From contig CAWDGK010000002.1 in NCBI GenBank assembly GCA_963801855.1, positions 744,001 through 808,000 on the forward strand: a stretch of DNA of 64,000 nucleotides. The letters are read 5' to 3'. Source of the DNA: JACDAN01 sp963801855. GTDB taxonomy: Bacteria; Actinomycetota; Thermoleophilia; Gaiellales; Gaiellaceae. Positions 52,074 to 61,103 of this stretch are shown piece after piece; the stretch's first letter is position 1; every line of letters starts with the position of its first letter. The notes below the pieces were generated by a model. The model saw only the letters and a program-made list of their open reading frames with translations, was not told the origin of the DNA and did not search any database. Both the position numbers and the translations under genes were made by a program.

Positions 52074-52995
52074 TCACGTTCCAGTTCTCGCCGAAGAGGT
52101 GCGCCGCCTGCTCGACGTGCGGCCGGGCGACACGGTGGTCGACGCGACCTTCGGTTCCGGAGGCCATGCGACCTTGCTCGCCGAGGATCTGCGCGGCGAT
52201 GGGAAGTACGTCGCTATCGATCGGGACCCGAGCGTGATGCCCTACTTCGAATCATTCCGCCGGGGCGCAGCAGTGAAGACCCGTTTTCTCGCAGGAGACT
52301 TCGCCGACGTCATCGAGCGCTTTGCCGACAACGGCCGCGGCGCCGACGCGATCCTCTTCGACCTCGGCGTCTCCAGCATGCAGCTCGACCGGCCGGAACG
52401 AGGTTTCTCATATGCGGCGGACGCGCCACTCGACATGCGGATGGACCCGTCCGCGGAGATGTCGGCGCGCGAGCTCGTGAATCAGGCAACCGAGCGTGAG
52501 CTGACGGAGATCTTCCGCTCGTACGGCGAGGAACGCTACGCGCGCCAGATCGCCAAGCGGATCGGGCGCGAGCGCCGCCGGCAGCCGTTCGAGACCACGG
52601 GCCAGCTCGTGGAGACCATCAAGGCGGCCATCCCGACGCCGGCTCGTTTCGGGGAAGGCCATCCCGCCCGCCGGGTGTTCCAGGCACTCCGCATCGCCGT
52701 CAACGACGAGCTCGGCGCGCTCGAGTCGGCCCTGCCGGCGGCACTCGAGATGCTGAGCCCCGGCGGCCGAATCGCCGTCATCAGCTTCCACTCGCTCGAA
52801 GACCGGATCGTGAAGCGGTTCTTCCGCAGCGAGCAGCACGGCTGCACCTGTCCGCCGGACTTTCCGGTGTGCGCCTGCGGGCGGGAGCCGTCCCTGCGTG
52901 TGCTCACCCGCAAGGCCGTGCGCCCGACGGCGCGAGAGACCGCGGCCAACCCACGGGCGGCGTCCGCTCGCCTCCGCGCGGCAGTCAAGGCATAG
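52039..52995 (+). CDS. rsmH: 16S rRNA (cytosine-1402-N4)-methyltransferase
   Basis: 318-aa SAM-dependent enzyme that methylates C1402 in the ribosomal P site. HVPVLAEEVRRLL opens the protein, followed by the SAM motif VVDATFGSGGHATLLAE, ILFDLGVSSMQLDRPERGFS, and the C-terminal ISFHSLEDRIVKRFF with RKAVRPTARE. A four-Cys stretch (CTCPPDFPVCAC) matches the variable zinc-like insertion in actinobacterial forms. Its position after mraZ is conserved across bacteria. Confidence 0.95.
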   Translation: MLPSVLQPNATDHVPVLAEEVRRLLDVRPGDTVVDATFGSGGHATLLAEDLRGDGKYVAIDRDPSVMPYFESFRRGAAVKTRFLAGDFADVIERFADNGRGADAILFDLGVSSMQLDRPERGFSYAADAPLDMRMDPSAEMSARELVNQATERELTEIFRSYGEERYARQIAKRIGRERRRQPFETTGQLVETIKAAIPTPARFGEGHPARRVFQALRIAVNDELGALESALPAALEMLSPGGRIAVISFHSLEDRIVKRFFRSEQHGCTCPPDFPVCACGREPSLRVLTRKAVRPTARETAANPRAASARLRAAVKA

Positions 52996-52997
52996 AG

Positions 52998-53333
52998 ATG
53001 GCTGTCGCGGTCGCACGAACGAGAGCCGGAGCGCGCCCCAAGCGCCGAGCCGCGGCACAGCGGAGAACGGCGGGCGGGGCGGTATGGATCGTCGTCCTCG
53101 GCATCCTGCTCGCCGGCGTGGTCGCTCTCAACGTCGCCGTCCTCCGGCTGAACCTCGAGTTCGACGGGCTGGCACGGGAGCGTGACCAGGTTCGGGCCGA
53201 GTCGGCCGAGCTGGCTTCAGAGCTCGCGACGCGCTCGGCGTCCGCCCGCACCAGCAGCCTTGCGCGGAGGCAGCTCGGCTATCAGGAGGCCGACCCGACG
53301 ACGACGACCTATCTGGATCTCGCCGGCAGGTGA
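52998..53333 (+). CDS. ftsL: Cell division protein FtsL
   Basis: 111 aa. A basic cytoplasmic N-terminus (RTRAGARPKRRAAAQRRTAG) is followed by one membrane helix (VWIVVLGILLAGVVALNVAV) and a short extracytoplasmic coiled coil (LEFDGLARERDQVRAESAEL) with heptad spacing. Sequence similarity in this family is weak, so the call rests on topology, size and position between rsmH and ftsI. It is expected to pair with DivIC-type and FtsQ-type proteins in the divisome. Confidence 0.87.
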   Translation: MAVAVARTRAGARPKRRAAAQRRTAGGAVWIVVLGILLAGVVALNVAVLRLNLEFDGLARERDQVRAESAELASELATRSASARTSSLARRQLGYQEADPTTTTYLDLAGR

Positions 53334-54973
53334 ACCGCCGCCTTCCGAACCGGCGGATCAGGCTCCTCCTCGCCTTCTTCACGCTCGCCTTCGCGGCCAC
53401 GTTCGGCCGCGCGGTGTGGCTCCAAGCGGTGAATGCACAGGGGCTCGACCGGCTCGCGCAGGGGCAGCATCATGCGACCGTCGTCGTCCCGGCGCCGCGC
53501 GGGTCGATGGTCGACCGGCACGGCGTTCGTCTCGCGATCGGGCAGCGGGCGACCACTGTCTACGCGAACCCGAAGCACGTCGCCGACCCGCGGGCGGCTG
53601 CGACGGCCGCCGGACGCGCGCTGCGGATCGATCCCGACGAGCTCTACGGAATGCTCGCCGATCGCACGCGCGGCTTCGTCTACGTCGCGCGCAAGGCCGA
53701 CGCGAAGAAGGCTGACGCGCTCCAGCGCCGAGGTGTCGAAGGACTCGGCTTCTACCCGGAGGAGCGTCGGGCCTACCCGCAGGGACCCGTCGCGGCACAC
53801 GTGCTCGGCTACGCCGGTCTGGACAACAAGGGGCTCTCAGGGCTCGAGCTCGCGCTCGAATCGACGCTGGCGGGCCGTGCCGGGCGCGAGACCGTCGTGC
53901 GCGATCCATTCGGGCGTGCGCTCGACGTCATCCGCTCGACACCTGCCGTCGAGGGGCGCGACGTTCGCCTCACGCTCGACGCGACCTTGCAAGCGAATGC
54001 AGAGTCGGTGCTTCGCGCGTCGGTTCGCCGCTGGGGGGCGCTCGCCGGGTCTGCGGTCGTCCTCGACCCGCACACGGGCGAAGTCCTCGCAATGGCGGTC
54101 GAGCCGGGCTTCGACGCGAACCGCTTTCCCGAAGCGTCACGAGACACGCAGCGGAACCGGGCTGTGACGGACACGTACGAGCCGGGCTCGACGCTGAAGG
54201 TCGTGACCGTGGCAGGCGCCCTCTCCGAGGGGCTCGTGACCCCGTCGACATCCTTCACGCTCGCACCCAAGATCCAGGTCGCCGATCGCGAGATCGGGGA
54301 GGCCCACCGCACGGGAACCGAGCGGTTGACCGTCTCGGAGATCCTCGCGCAGTCCTCGAATATCGGAACGATCACACTGGCGCAGCTGCTCGGGCGCGAT
54401 CGGCTCACGTCGTGGCTCGGCCGCTTCGGCTTCGGCAAGGAGACGGGGATCGACTTTCCCGGCGAGTCGGCCGGGATCCTCCCGAGCTACTGGTCGGGCT
54501 CGACGATCGGCACGCTGCCGATCGGCCACGGGATCGCCGTCACGCCGGTGCAGATGGCCGCCGCCTACGCCGCGGTCGCGAACGGCGGCGTCTGGGCGCA
54601 GCCACATCTCGTGATGAACGGCAAGGCGACGAAGCGTCGCGTCATCTCACGCCGGGTCTCCGAGCAGCTCATGTCGATGATGCGCGACGTCGTCGTCGAG
54701 GGCACGGGCACCGAGGCTGCGGTCGACGGCTACCAGGTCGCGGGCAAGACCGGCACTGCGGCCAAACCCGACCCGCGGGGCGGCTACTCGACCTCGAAGT
54801 ACGTCGCCTCGTTCGTGGGCGCCGTTCCGGCCAGCGATCCTCGCCTGGTCGTCCTGGTCACCATCGACGAGCCCTCGACGATCTGGGGTGGAACCGTGGC
54901 GGCGCCGGCGTTTCAGCAGATCGCCAGGTTCGCGCTGCAGTACCTCGAGATCCCGCCCGACGCCGCTCCGTAA
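53330..54973 (+). CDS. ftsI: Division penicillin-binding protein FtsI (PBP3/class B transpeptidase)
   Basis: 547-aa class B transpeptidase that cross-links septal peptidoglycan. A membrane anchor (LLLAFFTLAFAATFGRAVWL) leads into the dimerisation domain with PRGSMVDRHGVRLA. The catalytic domain has SxxK in YEPGSTLKVVT, SxN in AQSSNIGTI, and KTGT in VAGKTGTAAKP. PASTA domains are absent. The GTG start overlaps ftsL by 4 bases. It is shorter than mycobacterial FtsI but contains all core motifs. Confidence 0.95.
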   Translation: MNRRLPNRRIRLLLAFFTLAFAATFGRAVWLQAVNAQGLDRLAQGQHHATVVVPAPRGSMVDRHGVRLAIGQRATTVYANPKHVADPRAAATAAGRALRIDPDELYGMLADRTRGFVYVARKADAKKADALQRRGVEGLGFYPEERRAYPQGPVAAHVLGYAGLDNKGLSGLELALESTLAGRAGRETVVRDPFGRALDVIRSTPAVEGRDVRLTLDATLQANAESVLRASVRRWGALAGSAVVLDPHTGEVLAMAVEPGFDANRFPEASRDTQRNRAVTDTYEPGSTLKVVTVAGALSEGLVTPSTSFTLAPKIQVADREIGEAHRTGTERLTVSEILAQSSNIGTITLAQLLGRDRLTSWLGRFGFGKETGIDFPGESAGILPSYWSGSTIGTLPIGHGIAVTPVQMAAAYAAVANGGVWAQPHLVMNGKATKRRVISRRVSEQLMSMMRDVVVEGTGTEAAVDGYQVAGKTGTAAKPDPRGGYSTSKYVASFVGAVPASDPRLVVLVTIDEPSTIWGGTVAAPAFQQIARFALQYLEIPPDAAP

Positions 54974-54985
54974 CCCATCCTCCGC

Positions 54986-54991
54986 TAGCCT
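54986..54991 (+). promoter_or_regulatory. Possible internal -10 element before murE
   Basis: TAGCCT ends 9 bases before the murE ATG in the only sizeable gap (27 bases) inside the cluster. It may provide a leaderless secondary transcript for the mur genes. Confidence 0.35.
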
Positions 54992-55000
54992 CGCGGATCG

Positions 55001-56410
55001 ATGGATCTCGAGCGGCTGATAGCCGCGCTCGGGCCCTTGGAGGTCCGCGGAGGCGCCCCGACGGACATCGCCGACCTTGCGTACGACACGCGCCAGGTCA
55101 GCCCGGGTGCGCTCTTCTTCTGTGTGCCGGGCGAACGGGTGGACGGACACGACCTCGCCGCGGAGGCAGTCGACCGTGGCGCGAAGGCGCTCGTCGTCGA
55201 GCGGCCGCTCGAGCTGCCCGTCCCCCAGCTCGTGGTGCCGTCGGCGAGAGCCGCCATGCCGCTCCTGGCCGACGAGTTCTTCGAGCGGCCGACCGAGGAG
55301 CTCGTCGTCGCCGGAGTGACCGGGACGAACGGGAAGACGACGACGGCGTTCCTGATCCACGCGATCTTCGAGGCGGCGGGTATGCACCCCGGATTGATCG
55401 GGACGATCGAGTCCCGCGTCGGCGGCGAGTCGCGCGCCGCGGTGCGGACGACGCCCGAGGCGATCGACCTCCAGCGGACCTTCCGCGCGATGCTCGACGC
55501 CGGTGACCGCAGCTGCGTCCTGGAGGCGACGTCGCACGGATCCGTCCTCGGCCGCCTGGAACGCGTCCGCTTCGATGTCCTCGCGTTCACGAATCTGACT
55601 CAGGATCACCTGGACTTCCACGAATCGATGGACGACTACTACGACGCGAAGCGGCGCCTGTTCACCGAGCACGAGCCGGCGCCCGCGGCCGCGGTGAATG
55701 TCGGAGACCAATGGGGGAAACGGCTCGCTCAGGAGCTCCGGACGCTCGACCGAGCGCCGCTTCTCACCTACGGCCTCGTCGCCGGGGCCGAGCTTGGCTG
55801 GGACGACGTCGAGGTGGAGACGCGCCTCCACGGACGCTTCAACCGGGAGAACATCCTGGCCGCGGTTGCCGTGGCGCGCCTGCTCGGAGTGCCGGCCGCG
55901 GCCGTCGACGATGGCCTGACGAGTCTTTCCGGCGTCCCGGGGCGCTTCGAGGCGGTTGACGAAGGACAGGCGTTCGCAGTGCTGGTCGACTACGCGCACA
56001 CGCCGGATTCCCTCGCGAACGTGCTGCGGACGGCGCGCGAGCTGGCCACCGGGAAGCTGATCTGCGTCTTCGGCTGCGGCGGCGACAGGGATCGAGGCAA
56101 ACGGCCGGAGATGGGCCGGATCGCGAGCGAGCTCGCCGACGTCGCGATCGTCACCTCCGACAATCCGCGCAGCGAGGATCCCCGGTCGATCATCGACGAG
56201 ATCCTCGCCGGAGTCGACGGCGACGCCGCGGTCGAGCCCGACCGCCGCGCCGCCATCGCTCAGGCGATCGAGCAGGCAGGCGAAGGCGACGTGGTGGTGA
56301 TCGCGGGCAAGGGCCACGAGCAGGGCCAGGAGTTCGCCGACCGGAAGATTCCCTTCGACGACCGCGAGGTCGCCCGCGAGGCGCTTCGCCGGCTGGGTGC
56401 GCCCGCGTGA
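55001..56410 (+). CDS. murE: UDP-MurNAc-tripeptide synthetase, meso-diaminopimelate type
   Basis: 469-aa ATP-dependent ligase that adds the third stem-peptide residue. N-terminal domain RPLELPVPQLVVPSARAAMP; central domain with P-loop VAGVTGTNGKTTTAF and the UDP-substrate region TNLTQDHLDFHESMDDYYDA; C-terminal domain with IVTSDNPRSEDP. The DNPR motif indicates meso-diaminopimelate as substrate rather than lysine. The carbamylated-Lys region (DAKRRLF) is conserved. It overlaps murF by 4 bases. Confidence 0.95.
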   Translation: MDLERLIAALGPLEVRGGAPTDIADLAYDTRQVSPGALFFCVPGERVDGHDLAAEAVDRGAKALVVERPLELPVPQLVVPSARAAMPLLADEFFERPTEELVVAGVTGTNGKTTTAFLIHAIFEAAGMHPGLIGTIESRVGGESRAAVRTTPEAIDLQRTFRAMLDAGDRSCVLEATSHGSVLGRLERVRFDVLAFTNLTQDHLDFHESMDDYYDAKRRLFTEHEPAPAAAVNVGDQWGKRLAQELRTLDRAPLLTYGLVAGAELGWDDVEVETRLHGRFNRENILAAVAVARLLGVPAAAVDDGLTSLSGVPGRFEAVDEGQAFAVLVDYAHTPDSLANVLRTARELATGKLICVFGCGGDRDRGKRPEMGRIASELADVAIVTSDNPRSEDPRSIIDEILAGVDGDAAVEPDRRAAIAQAIEQAGEGDVVVIAGKGHEQGQEFADRKIPFDDREVAREALRRLGAPA

Positions 56411-57656
56411 TCGCCCTGCCGGTCGCGGAGCTGCAAGGCCTCGGCCGCCTGGAGACGACGGCGGAGGAGGTCACGGGCGTCCAGATCGACTCGCGGCGCA
56501 TCGAGCCCGGTGACCTCTTCGTGGCCGTTCGAGGAGGCGTGGACTTCGTCGACCAGGCGCGGGAGCGAGGGGCTGCGGCAACCCTGATCCCGGACGACGA
56601 CTTCGCCGCCATGGCCGCGATCGGCCGCGCCGTCCGTGGCTCGCACCCGGGCCGAGGTGGTCGGGATCACCGGCTCCACCGGCAAAACGTCGACAAAGGA
56701 CGTTCTGGCGGCGTTCTGCCGCCCTCACCGCACGACGGTCGCCGCCGAGGCGAGCTACAACGCCGAGCTCGGCGTCCCGCTCACGCTCGCGCGTCTCGAG
56801 CCGGAGACGCAGATCCTGATCGCGGAGCTGGCGATGAGGGGCTTCGGCCAGATCGCCGATCTCTGCGAGATCGCCCAACCGACCCTCGGTGCGATCACCG
56901 CCATCGGCCCCGTGCACCTCGAGTTCGTCGGATCTGTCGCCGGGGTCGCAAAGGCGAAGGCCGAGCTGCTCGACGCCCTTCCCCGGGGAGCCACCGCGGT
57001 CGTGCCTGCGGGCGTGGACGAGCTCGAACCTCATTCTGCGGGCCGATCTGAACGTCGTCCGCGTGGGAAAGGACGTCCGGCTGCTCTCGTTCGAGGAAGG
57101 AAAGCTCGAGGTCGACGTTCACGGCGAGCGGGTCGAATTGACACTCCCGATGCGCGCGGCTCACCACGGCGAGAACGCCACCGTCGCCATCGCGGTCTAC
57201 CACGCTCTCGGGCTGCCTCTCGACGGCTTGCAGGAGGGCGCCGACCGAATCGAGCTCTCGCGCCTCCGCGGTGAGGAGCTCTCGCTGCCCGGCGGCGGGG
57301 TCCTGATCAACGACTGCTGGAACGCCAACCCCGCCTCGATGCGGGCGGCGCTCCGCGACCTGGGCGCTCGCCGCAACGGAGGGCGGCGGATCGCCGTTCT
57401 CGGCGGCATGGCCGAGTTGGGTGCCGAGGCTCCGCGCTACCACCAGGAGGTCGGCCGCCTGCTCGACGAGCAGGCAATCGACCACGTCATCGCGGTGGGA
57501 GAGCTCGCCAGGGACTACGGCGTCGCCGACTGGGTCGCCGATGCAGGGGAGGCCGCGGCTCGCCTCGCGGAGCTCGTTCAGCCCGGTGACGTCGTGCTCG
57601 TCAAAGGCTCGCGGTCGGTAGGCCTCGAGCGAGTCGCAGCGAATCTCCTGCCCTGA
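56407..57656 (+). CDS. murF: UDP-MurNAc-tripeptide--D-alanyl-D-alanine ligase (two frame breaks)
   Basis: About 415 aa after correction. Three frames in succession encode one protein: the start (ETTAEEVTGVQIDSRRIEPG, DLFVAVRGG); the central ATPase domain (VVGITGSTGKTSTKDVLAAF, YNAELGVPLTLAR, ELAMRGFGQIADL, AIGPVHLEF); and the C-terminal domain (LRADLNVVRVGKD, AAHHGENATVAIAVYHALGL, NDCWNANPASMRAALRDL, VLVKGSRSVGLE). The breaks at about 56638 and 57036 each look like one extra base (AVR to ARTRAEVVG, and LEPH to LRADL). Because MurF is essential and every motif survives, sequence error is more likely than gene loss. It overlaps murE and abuts mraY. Confidence 0.92.
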
Positions 57657-58681
57657 TGGAACGAGTTCTCGCCGCCGGCCTGCTCGCCATGTTGATCTCG
57701 ATCGTCGCCGGGCCGAAGTTCATCGACTTCCTCCGCCGGAACGAGATGGGCCAGCACATCCGCGAGGAAGGCCCTGAGGGCCACCGCGTCAAACAGGGCA
57801 CGCCGACCATGGGCGGGCTCCTGATCGTCTTCGCGTCCACGGTCGCCTTCCTGACCCTCAGCCACTACACGACCGCAGGCCTGACCGTGTTCCTGGTCAC
57901 GCTCGGCTGCGGTGTGGTCGGGTTCGCCGACGATTACACCAAGATTCGCCACCGCCGTTCGCTCGGCCTTGCGGGGCGCTGGAAGCTCATCCTGCTCGGG
58001 GCGATCACCGTCGGCCTAGCGTTCGCGATCGAAGACGTCGGCGCTCCGACCGACGTCTACGTGCCGATCGTGGACTGGCGCGTCGGACTTTCCTTCGCCT
58101 TCTATGCGCTCCTGTTCCTGATCGTGGCCGGCGCGGCGAACGGCGCGAACCTCACCGACGGGATCGACGGCCTCGCGGCCGGGATCGGCATCATCGCGCT
58201 CCTCACCTTCACGGCGATCAACGTCTTCGCCTACACGCGCTCCGGCCAGCTGGCCACGGAACAGAACCTCGCCTCGCTGGACATGGCCATCCTGGGCGCG
58301 GCGCTGATCGGCGGGACGATCGGATTCCTCTGGTACAACGCCTTCCCCGCCGAGGTGCAGATGGGGGACACGGGCTCCATGGCGATCGGCGGCGCGCTCG
58401 GCGCGTTCGCGATCATGAGCCGGAGCGAGCTGCTCCTGATCCTGATCGGCGGGATCTTCGTGATCGAGGCGCTGTCGGTGATCCTCCAGGTCGCCTCGTT
58501 CAAGTACTGGGGCCGGCGGATCTTCCTGATGGCGCCGATCCACCACCACTTCGAGATGAAGGCGTGGTCGGAGACGAAGATCATGGTGCGCTTCTGGATC
58601 GTCGCCGCGATCCTCTGCGGCGCCGCGTTCGCTCTCTACTACCGCTACTTCCCCGGATTCCGCCCAGATCTCGTGGCATGA
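57656..58681 (+). CDS. mraY: Phospho-N-acetylmuramoyl-pentapeptide transferase
   Basis: 341-aa polytopic membrane enzyme with about ten helices that makes lipid I from UDP-MurNAc-pentapeptide and undecaprenyl phosphate. GTPTMGGLLIVFAS, VVGFADDYTKI with the catalytic Asp pair, NLTDGIDGLAAGIG and the loop APIHHHFEMKAWSE with its HHH motif are all present. The ATG shares a base with the murF stop, and the stop overlaps the murD start, so translation is coupled throughout. Confidence 0.96.
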   Translation: MERVLAAGLLAMLISIVAGPKFIDFLRRNEMGQHIREEGPEGHRVKQGTPTMGGLLIVFASTVAFLTLSHYTTAGLTVFLVTLGCGVVGFADDYTKIRHRRSLGLAGRWKLILLGAITVGLAFAIEDVGAPTDVYVPIVDWRVGLSFAFYALLFLIVAGAANGANLTDGIDGLAAGIGIIALLTFTAINVFAYTRSGQLATEQNLASLDMAILGAALIGGTIGFLWYNAFPAEVQMGDTGSMAIGGALGAFAIMSRSELLLILIGGIFVIEALSVILQVASFKYWGRRIFLMAPIHHHFEMKAWSETKIMVRFWIVAAILCGAAFALYYRYFPGFRPDLVA

Positions 58682-59886
58682 GGGCGCTCGTGCTCGGGCT
58701 GGCGCGCTCGGGCCGGGCTGCGGGCCTCGCCCTGGCGAAGCGCGGCGAACAGGTCGTCGCCGTCGACGGGTCCTCCGACGTCGACATCGGGAGGCTCCGT
58801 GAGGCAGGCGTCGAAGTTCACCTCGGTACCGAGGAGACCTTGTTGTTGGAGGGAGTCGACGTCTTGATCAAGAGCCCCGGGGTGCCCGCGACGGCACCGC
58901 TCGTCATCGCGGCGCGCGAGCGCGGCATTCCCGTCTGGAGCGAGGTCGAGCTCGGATCGCGGCTGCTCCCGAATCCGATCCTCGGCGTCACCGGCACGAA
59001 CGGGAAGACGACGACAAGCGAGCTGCTCGGCGCGATGCTCGGAGCGCCGGTGGCAGGGAACGTCGGACGCGCGCTGACGGAGCTGGACGGCGTCGACGGA
59101 GCCCGCTGGATCGTCTGCGAGCTCTCGAGCTTTCAGCTGGAGGACGTCCACGATTTTCGTCCGCGCATCGGCGTTCTGCTCAATCTCGAGGCGGACCATC
59201 TCGACCGCCACGGAACGTTCGAGGCCTATCGGGACGCCAAGCTTCGCGTCTTCGAGAATCAGGAGGCCGACGACGTCGCGGTCGTGCCGCGCGGGTTCGG
59301 ACCGGTGCCGGGACGGGGAAGGCGGATCGAGTTTTCCGCCGACGATCCGTTGCCCGCAGAGCCGCTCATCCCCGGGGCGCATAACCGCGAGAACGCGGCC
59401 GCCGCCGTAGCCGCCGCACGAGCGGCGGGCGCCGCCGAGGAGCAGATCGCCCAAGCGCTCGAGACGTTTCCCGGTGTACCGCACCGGCTCGAAGAGGTCG
59501 CGGAAATCGGAGGCGTCCGCTACGTGAACGACTCCAAGGCGACGAACGCGGCCGCAGCCCGCCGCGCGATCGCCGCGTTCGAGGCGCCGCTCCACGTGAT
59601 CCTCGGCGGGCTTGGAAAAAACGAGAGCTACGCGGAGCTGGCGGCCGACCTGAGCGCCCGCGGTGCCCGCGCCTACCTCATCGGCGCTGCCGCAGGCGAG
59701 CTCGCAGCCGAGATCGAGAATCACGAGCAGAGCGGCGATCTCTCAACCGCCGTTCGTTCCGCCGCCGGCGCCGCGCAGCCGGGCGAGATCGTGCTGCTGT
59801 CGCCCGCGGCTGCGAGCTACGACCAGTTCCGCGACTTCGAAGAGCGCGGGGACGAGTTCCGCCGGCTCGTCGAGGAGCTCCGGTGA
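58678..59886 (+). CDS. murD: UDP-N-acetylmuramoylalanine--D-glutamate ligase
   Basis: 402-aa ligase adding D-glutamate to UDP-MurNAc-L-alanine. Rossmann start RALVLGLARSGRAAGLALAK, P-loop ILGVTGTNGKTTTSELLGAM, the region LLNLEADHLDRHGTFEAYRD, and the C-terminal YVNDSKATNAAAARRAI and ILGGLGKNESY. It is about 40 residues shorter than E. coli MurD, mainly in surface loops. The ATG overlaps the mraY stop and the stop overlaps the ftsW start. Confidence 0.95.
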   Translation: MRALVLGLARSGRAAGLALAKRGEQVVAVDGSSDVDIGRLREAGVEVHLGTEETLLLEGVDVLIKSPGVPATAPLVIAARERGIPVWSEVELGSRLLPNPILGVTGTNGKTTTSELLGAMLGAPVAGNVGRALTELDGVDGARWIVCELSSFQLEDVHDFRPRIGVLLNLEADHLDRHGTFEAYRDAKLRVFENQEADDVAVVPRGFGPVPGRGRRIEFSADDPLPAEPLIPGAHNRENAAAAVAAARAAGAAEEQIAQALETFPGVPHRLEEVAEIGGVRYVNDSKATNAAAARRAIAAFEAPLHVILGGLGKNESYAELAADLSARGARAYLIGAAAGELAAEIENHEQSGDLSTAVRSAAGAAQPGEIVLLSPAAASYDQFRDFEERGDEFRRLVEELR

Positions 59887-61103
59887 AAAAGGGACAGTTC
59901 GAGGCGCAGCTCCTGCTGCTGATCACGCTGGCGCTCGTCGCCTTCGGGCTCGTGATGGTCTTCAGCGCGACTTCGGGCCAGGCGACGCTCGGCAACAGCG
60001 ACGCGTCGTACTACCTCCGCAAGCAGGGCCTGTACGCGCTGGTCGGGGTCGTCCTGCTCGTGCTCGCCCGCCGCATCGACTACCGCAAGCTCCGGCCGCT
60101 CGCCCCGGGGCTGATCGGCGTGAGCTTCCTCCTGCTCCTCGCCGTGCTCGCCGTCGGGCCGACGATCAACGGCGCCAAGCGCTGGCTCCAGTTCGGCCCC
60201 GCGGTCTTTCAGCCGTCGGAGCTCGCGAAGCTCGCCCTGCTGATCTGGGTGGCCGCCTACCTGTCCCGGCACCCGGCGCCTCGCACCCTCGGCGAGCTCT
60301 TCAAGCCGATCGGGCTCGTGGTGGGCGTGTTCTGCATCCTGCTTCTGGCCGAGCCGGATCTGGGGACTGCGATCACGATCGCCGTCATGCTCGGAGGGAT
60401 CCTCGTCGTGTCGGGCGCGCCCGCCCGGCTCCTGGCGACCGCCGGCGGCCTCGTCGTCGCCCTCGTCATGATGGCGGCCTGGTTCGAGCCCTACCGCCGA
60501 GCCCGGCTGCTCACCTTCCTGAATCCTTGGGACGACGCGCAGGGCGCCGGCTACCAGACCGTCCAGGCGATGCTCGGAATGGGCTCCGGCGGGATCTTCG
60601 GCGTCGGGCTCGGCCAGAGCGTCCTGAAGATGTTCTACCTCCCCGAGGCGCACACGGACATGATCTTCGCCATCGTCGGCGAGGAGCTCGGCCTCGTCGG
60701 CACGACGGCGCTGATCGCGGCGTATGCGGCCTTCGCCTACGCGGGCTTCCGGGTCGCACTCGCGTGCAAGGACCCCTTCGGAAAGAGGCTTGCAGCAGGG
60801 ATCACGACCCTCGTCTGCGGACAGGCGTTGATCAACGTCGCCGCCGTGATGGGCGCCGCGCCGCTGACCGGGATCACCCTGCCGTTCGTCTCGTACGGGG
60901 GCTCGAGCCTCGTGATCAGCCTCGGCGGCGTCGGCATCCTCCTTAACATCGCTGGCGACCATGGCCGAGCAACGAGGAGAGCGCGCGTGCCTGATCGCAG
61001 CAGGGGGAACAGCAGGACACGTCCTGCCGGCGATCGCAGTGGCCGAAGCGCTCCGCGAGCGCGGCGTCCGCGTGACGTTCGCCGGGTCGCCGGATCGCGT
61101 TGA
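59883..61103 (+). CDS. ftsW: Peptidoglycan glycosyltransferase FtsW (SEDS family)
   Basis: 406-aa membrane polymerase that elongates septal glycan strands with FtsI. Ten hydrophobic segments include LALVAFGLVMVFSATS, INGAKRWLQFGPAVFQPSEL with the SEDS signature, AEPDLGTA with the conserved Asp, FLNPWDDAQGAGYQTVQAML and FVSYGGSSLV. After GVGILLNIAG the tail becomes Arg-rich and runs 143 bases into murG. That overlap is unusually long, so the real C-terminus may be shorter if a sequence error lies near 60945. GTG 59883 overlaps the murD stop. Confidence 0.93.
   Translation: MKKGQFEAQLLLLITLALVAFGLVMVFSATSGQATLGNSDASYYLRKQGLYALVGVVLLVLARRIDYRKLRPLAPGLIGVSFLLLLAVLAVGPTINGAKRWLQFGPAVFQPSELAKLALLIWVAAYLSRHPAPRTLGELFKPIGLVVGVFCILLLAEPDLGTAITIAVMLGGILVVSGAPARLLATAGGLVVALVMMAAWFEPYRRARLLTFLNPWDDAQGAGYQTVQAMLGMGSGGIFGVGLGQSVLKMFYLPEAHTDMIFAIVGEELGLVGTTALIAAYAAFAYAGFRVALACKDPFGKRLAAGITTLVCGQALINVAAVMGAAPLTGITLPFVSYGGSSLVISLGGVGILLNIAGDHGRATRRARVPDRSRGNSRTRPAGDRSGRSAPRARRPRDVRRVAGSR

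Noticed and set aside
56407..57656. Programmed ribosomal frameshifting in murF, queA and others
   Set aside because: The breaks lack a shared slippery sequence, occur up to three times per gene, and mostly need removal of one base at unrelated contexts. Sequence error is simpler.
60945..61000. FtsW-MurG fusion protein
   Set aside because: Joining the frames would need a frame change, and MurG has its own normal start and N-terminus at 60961.
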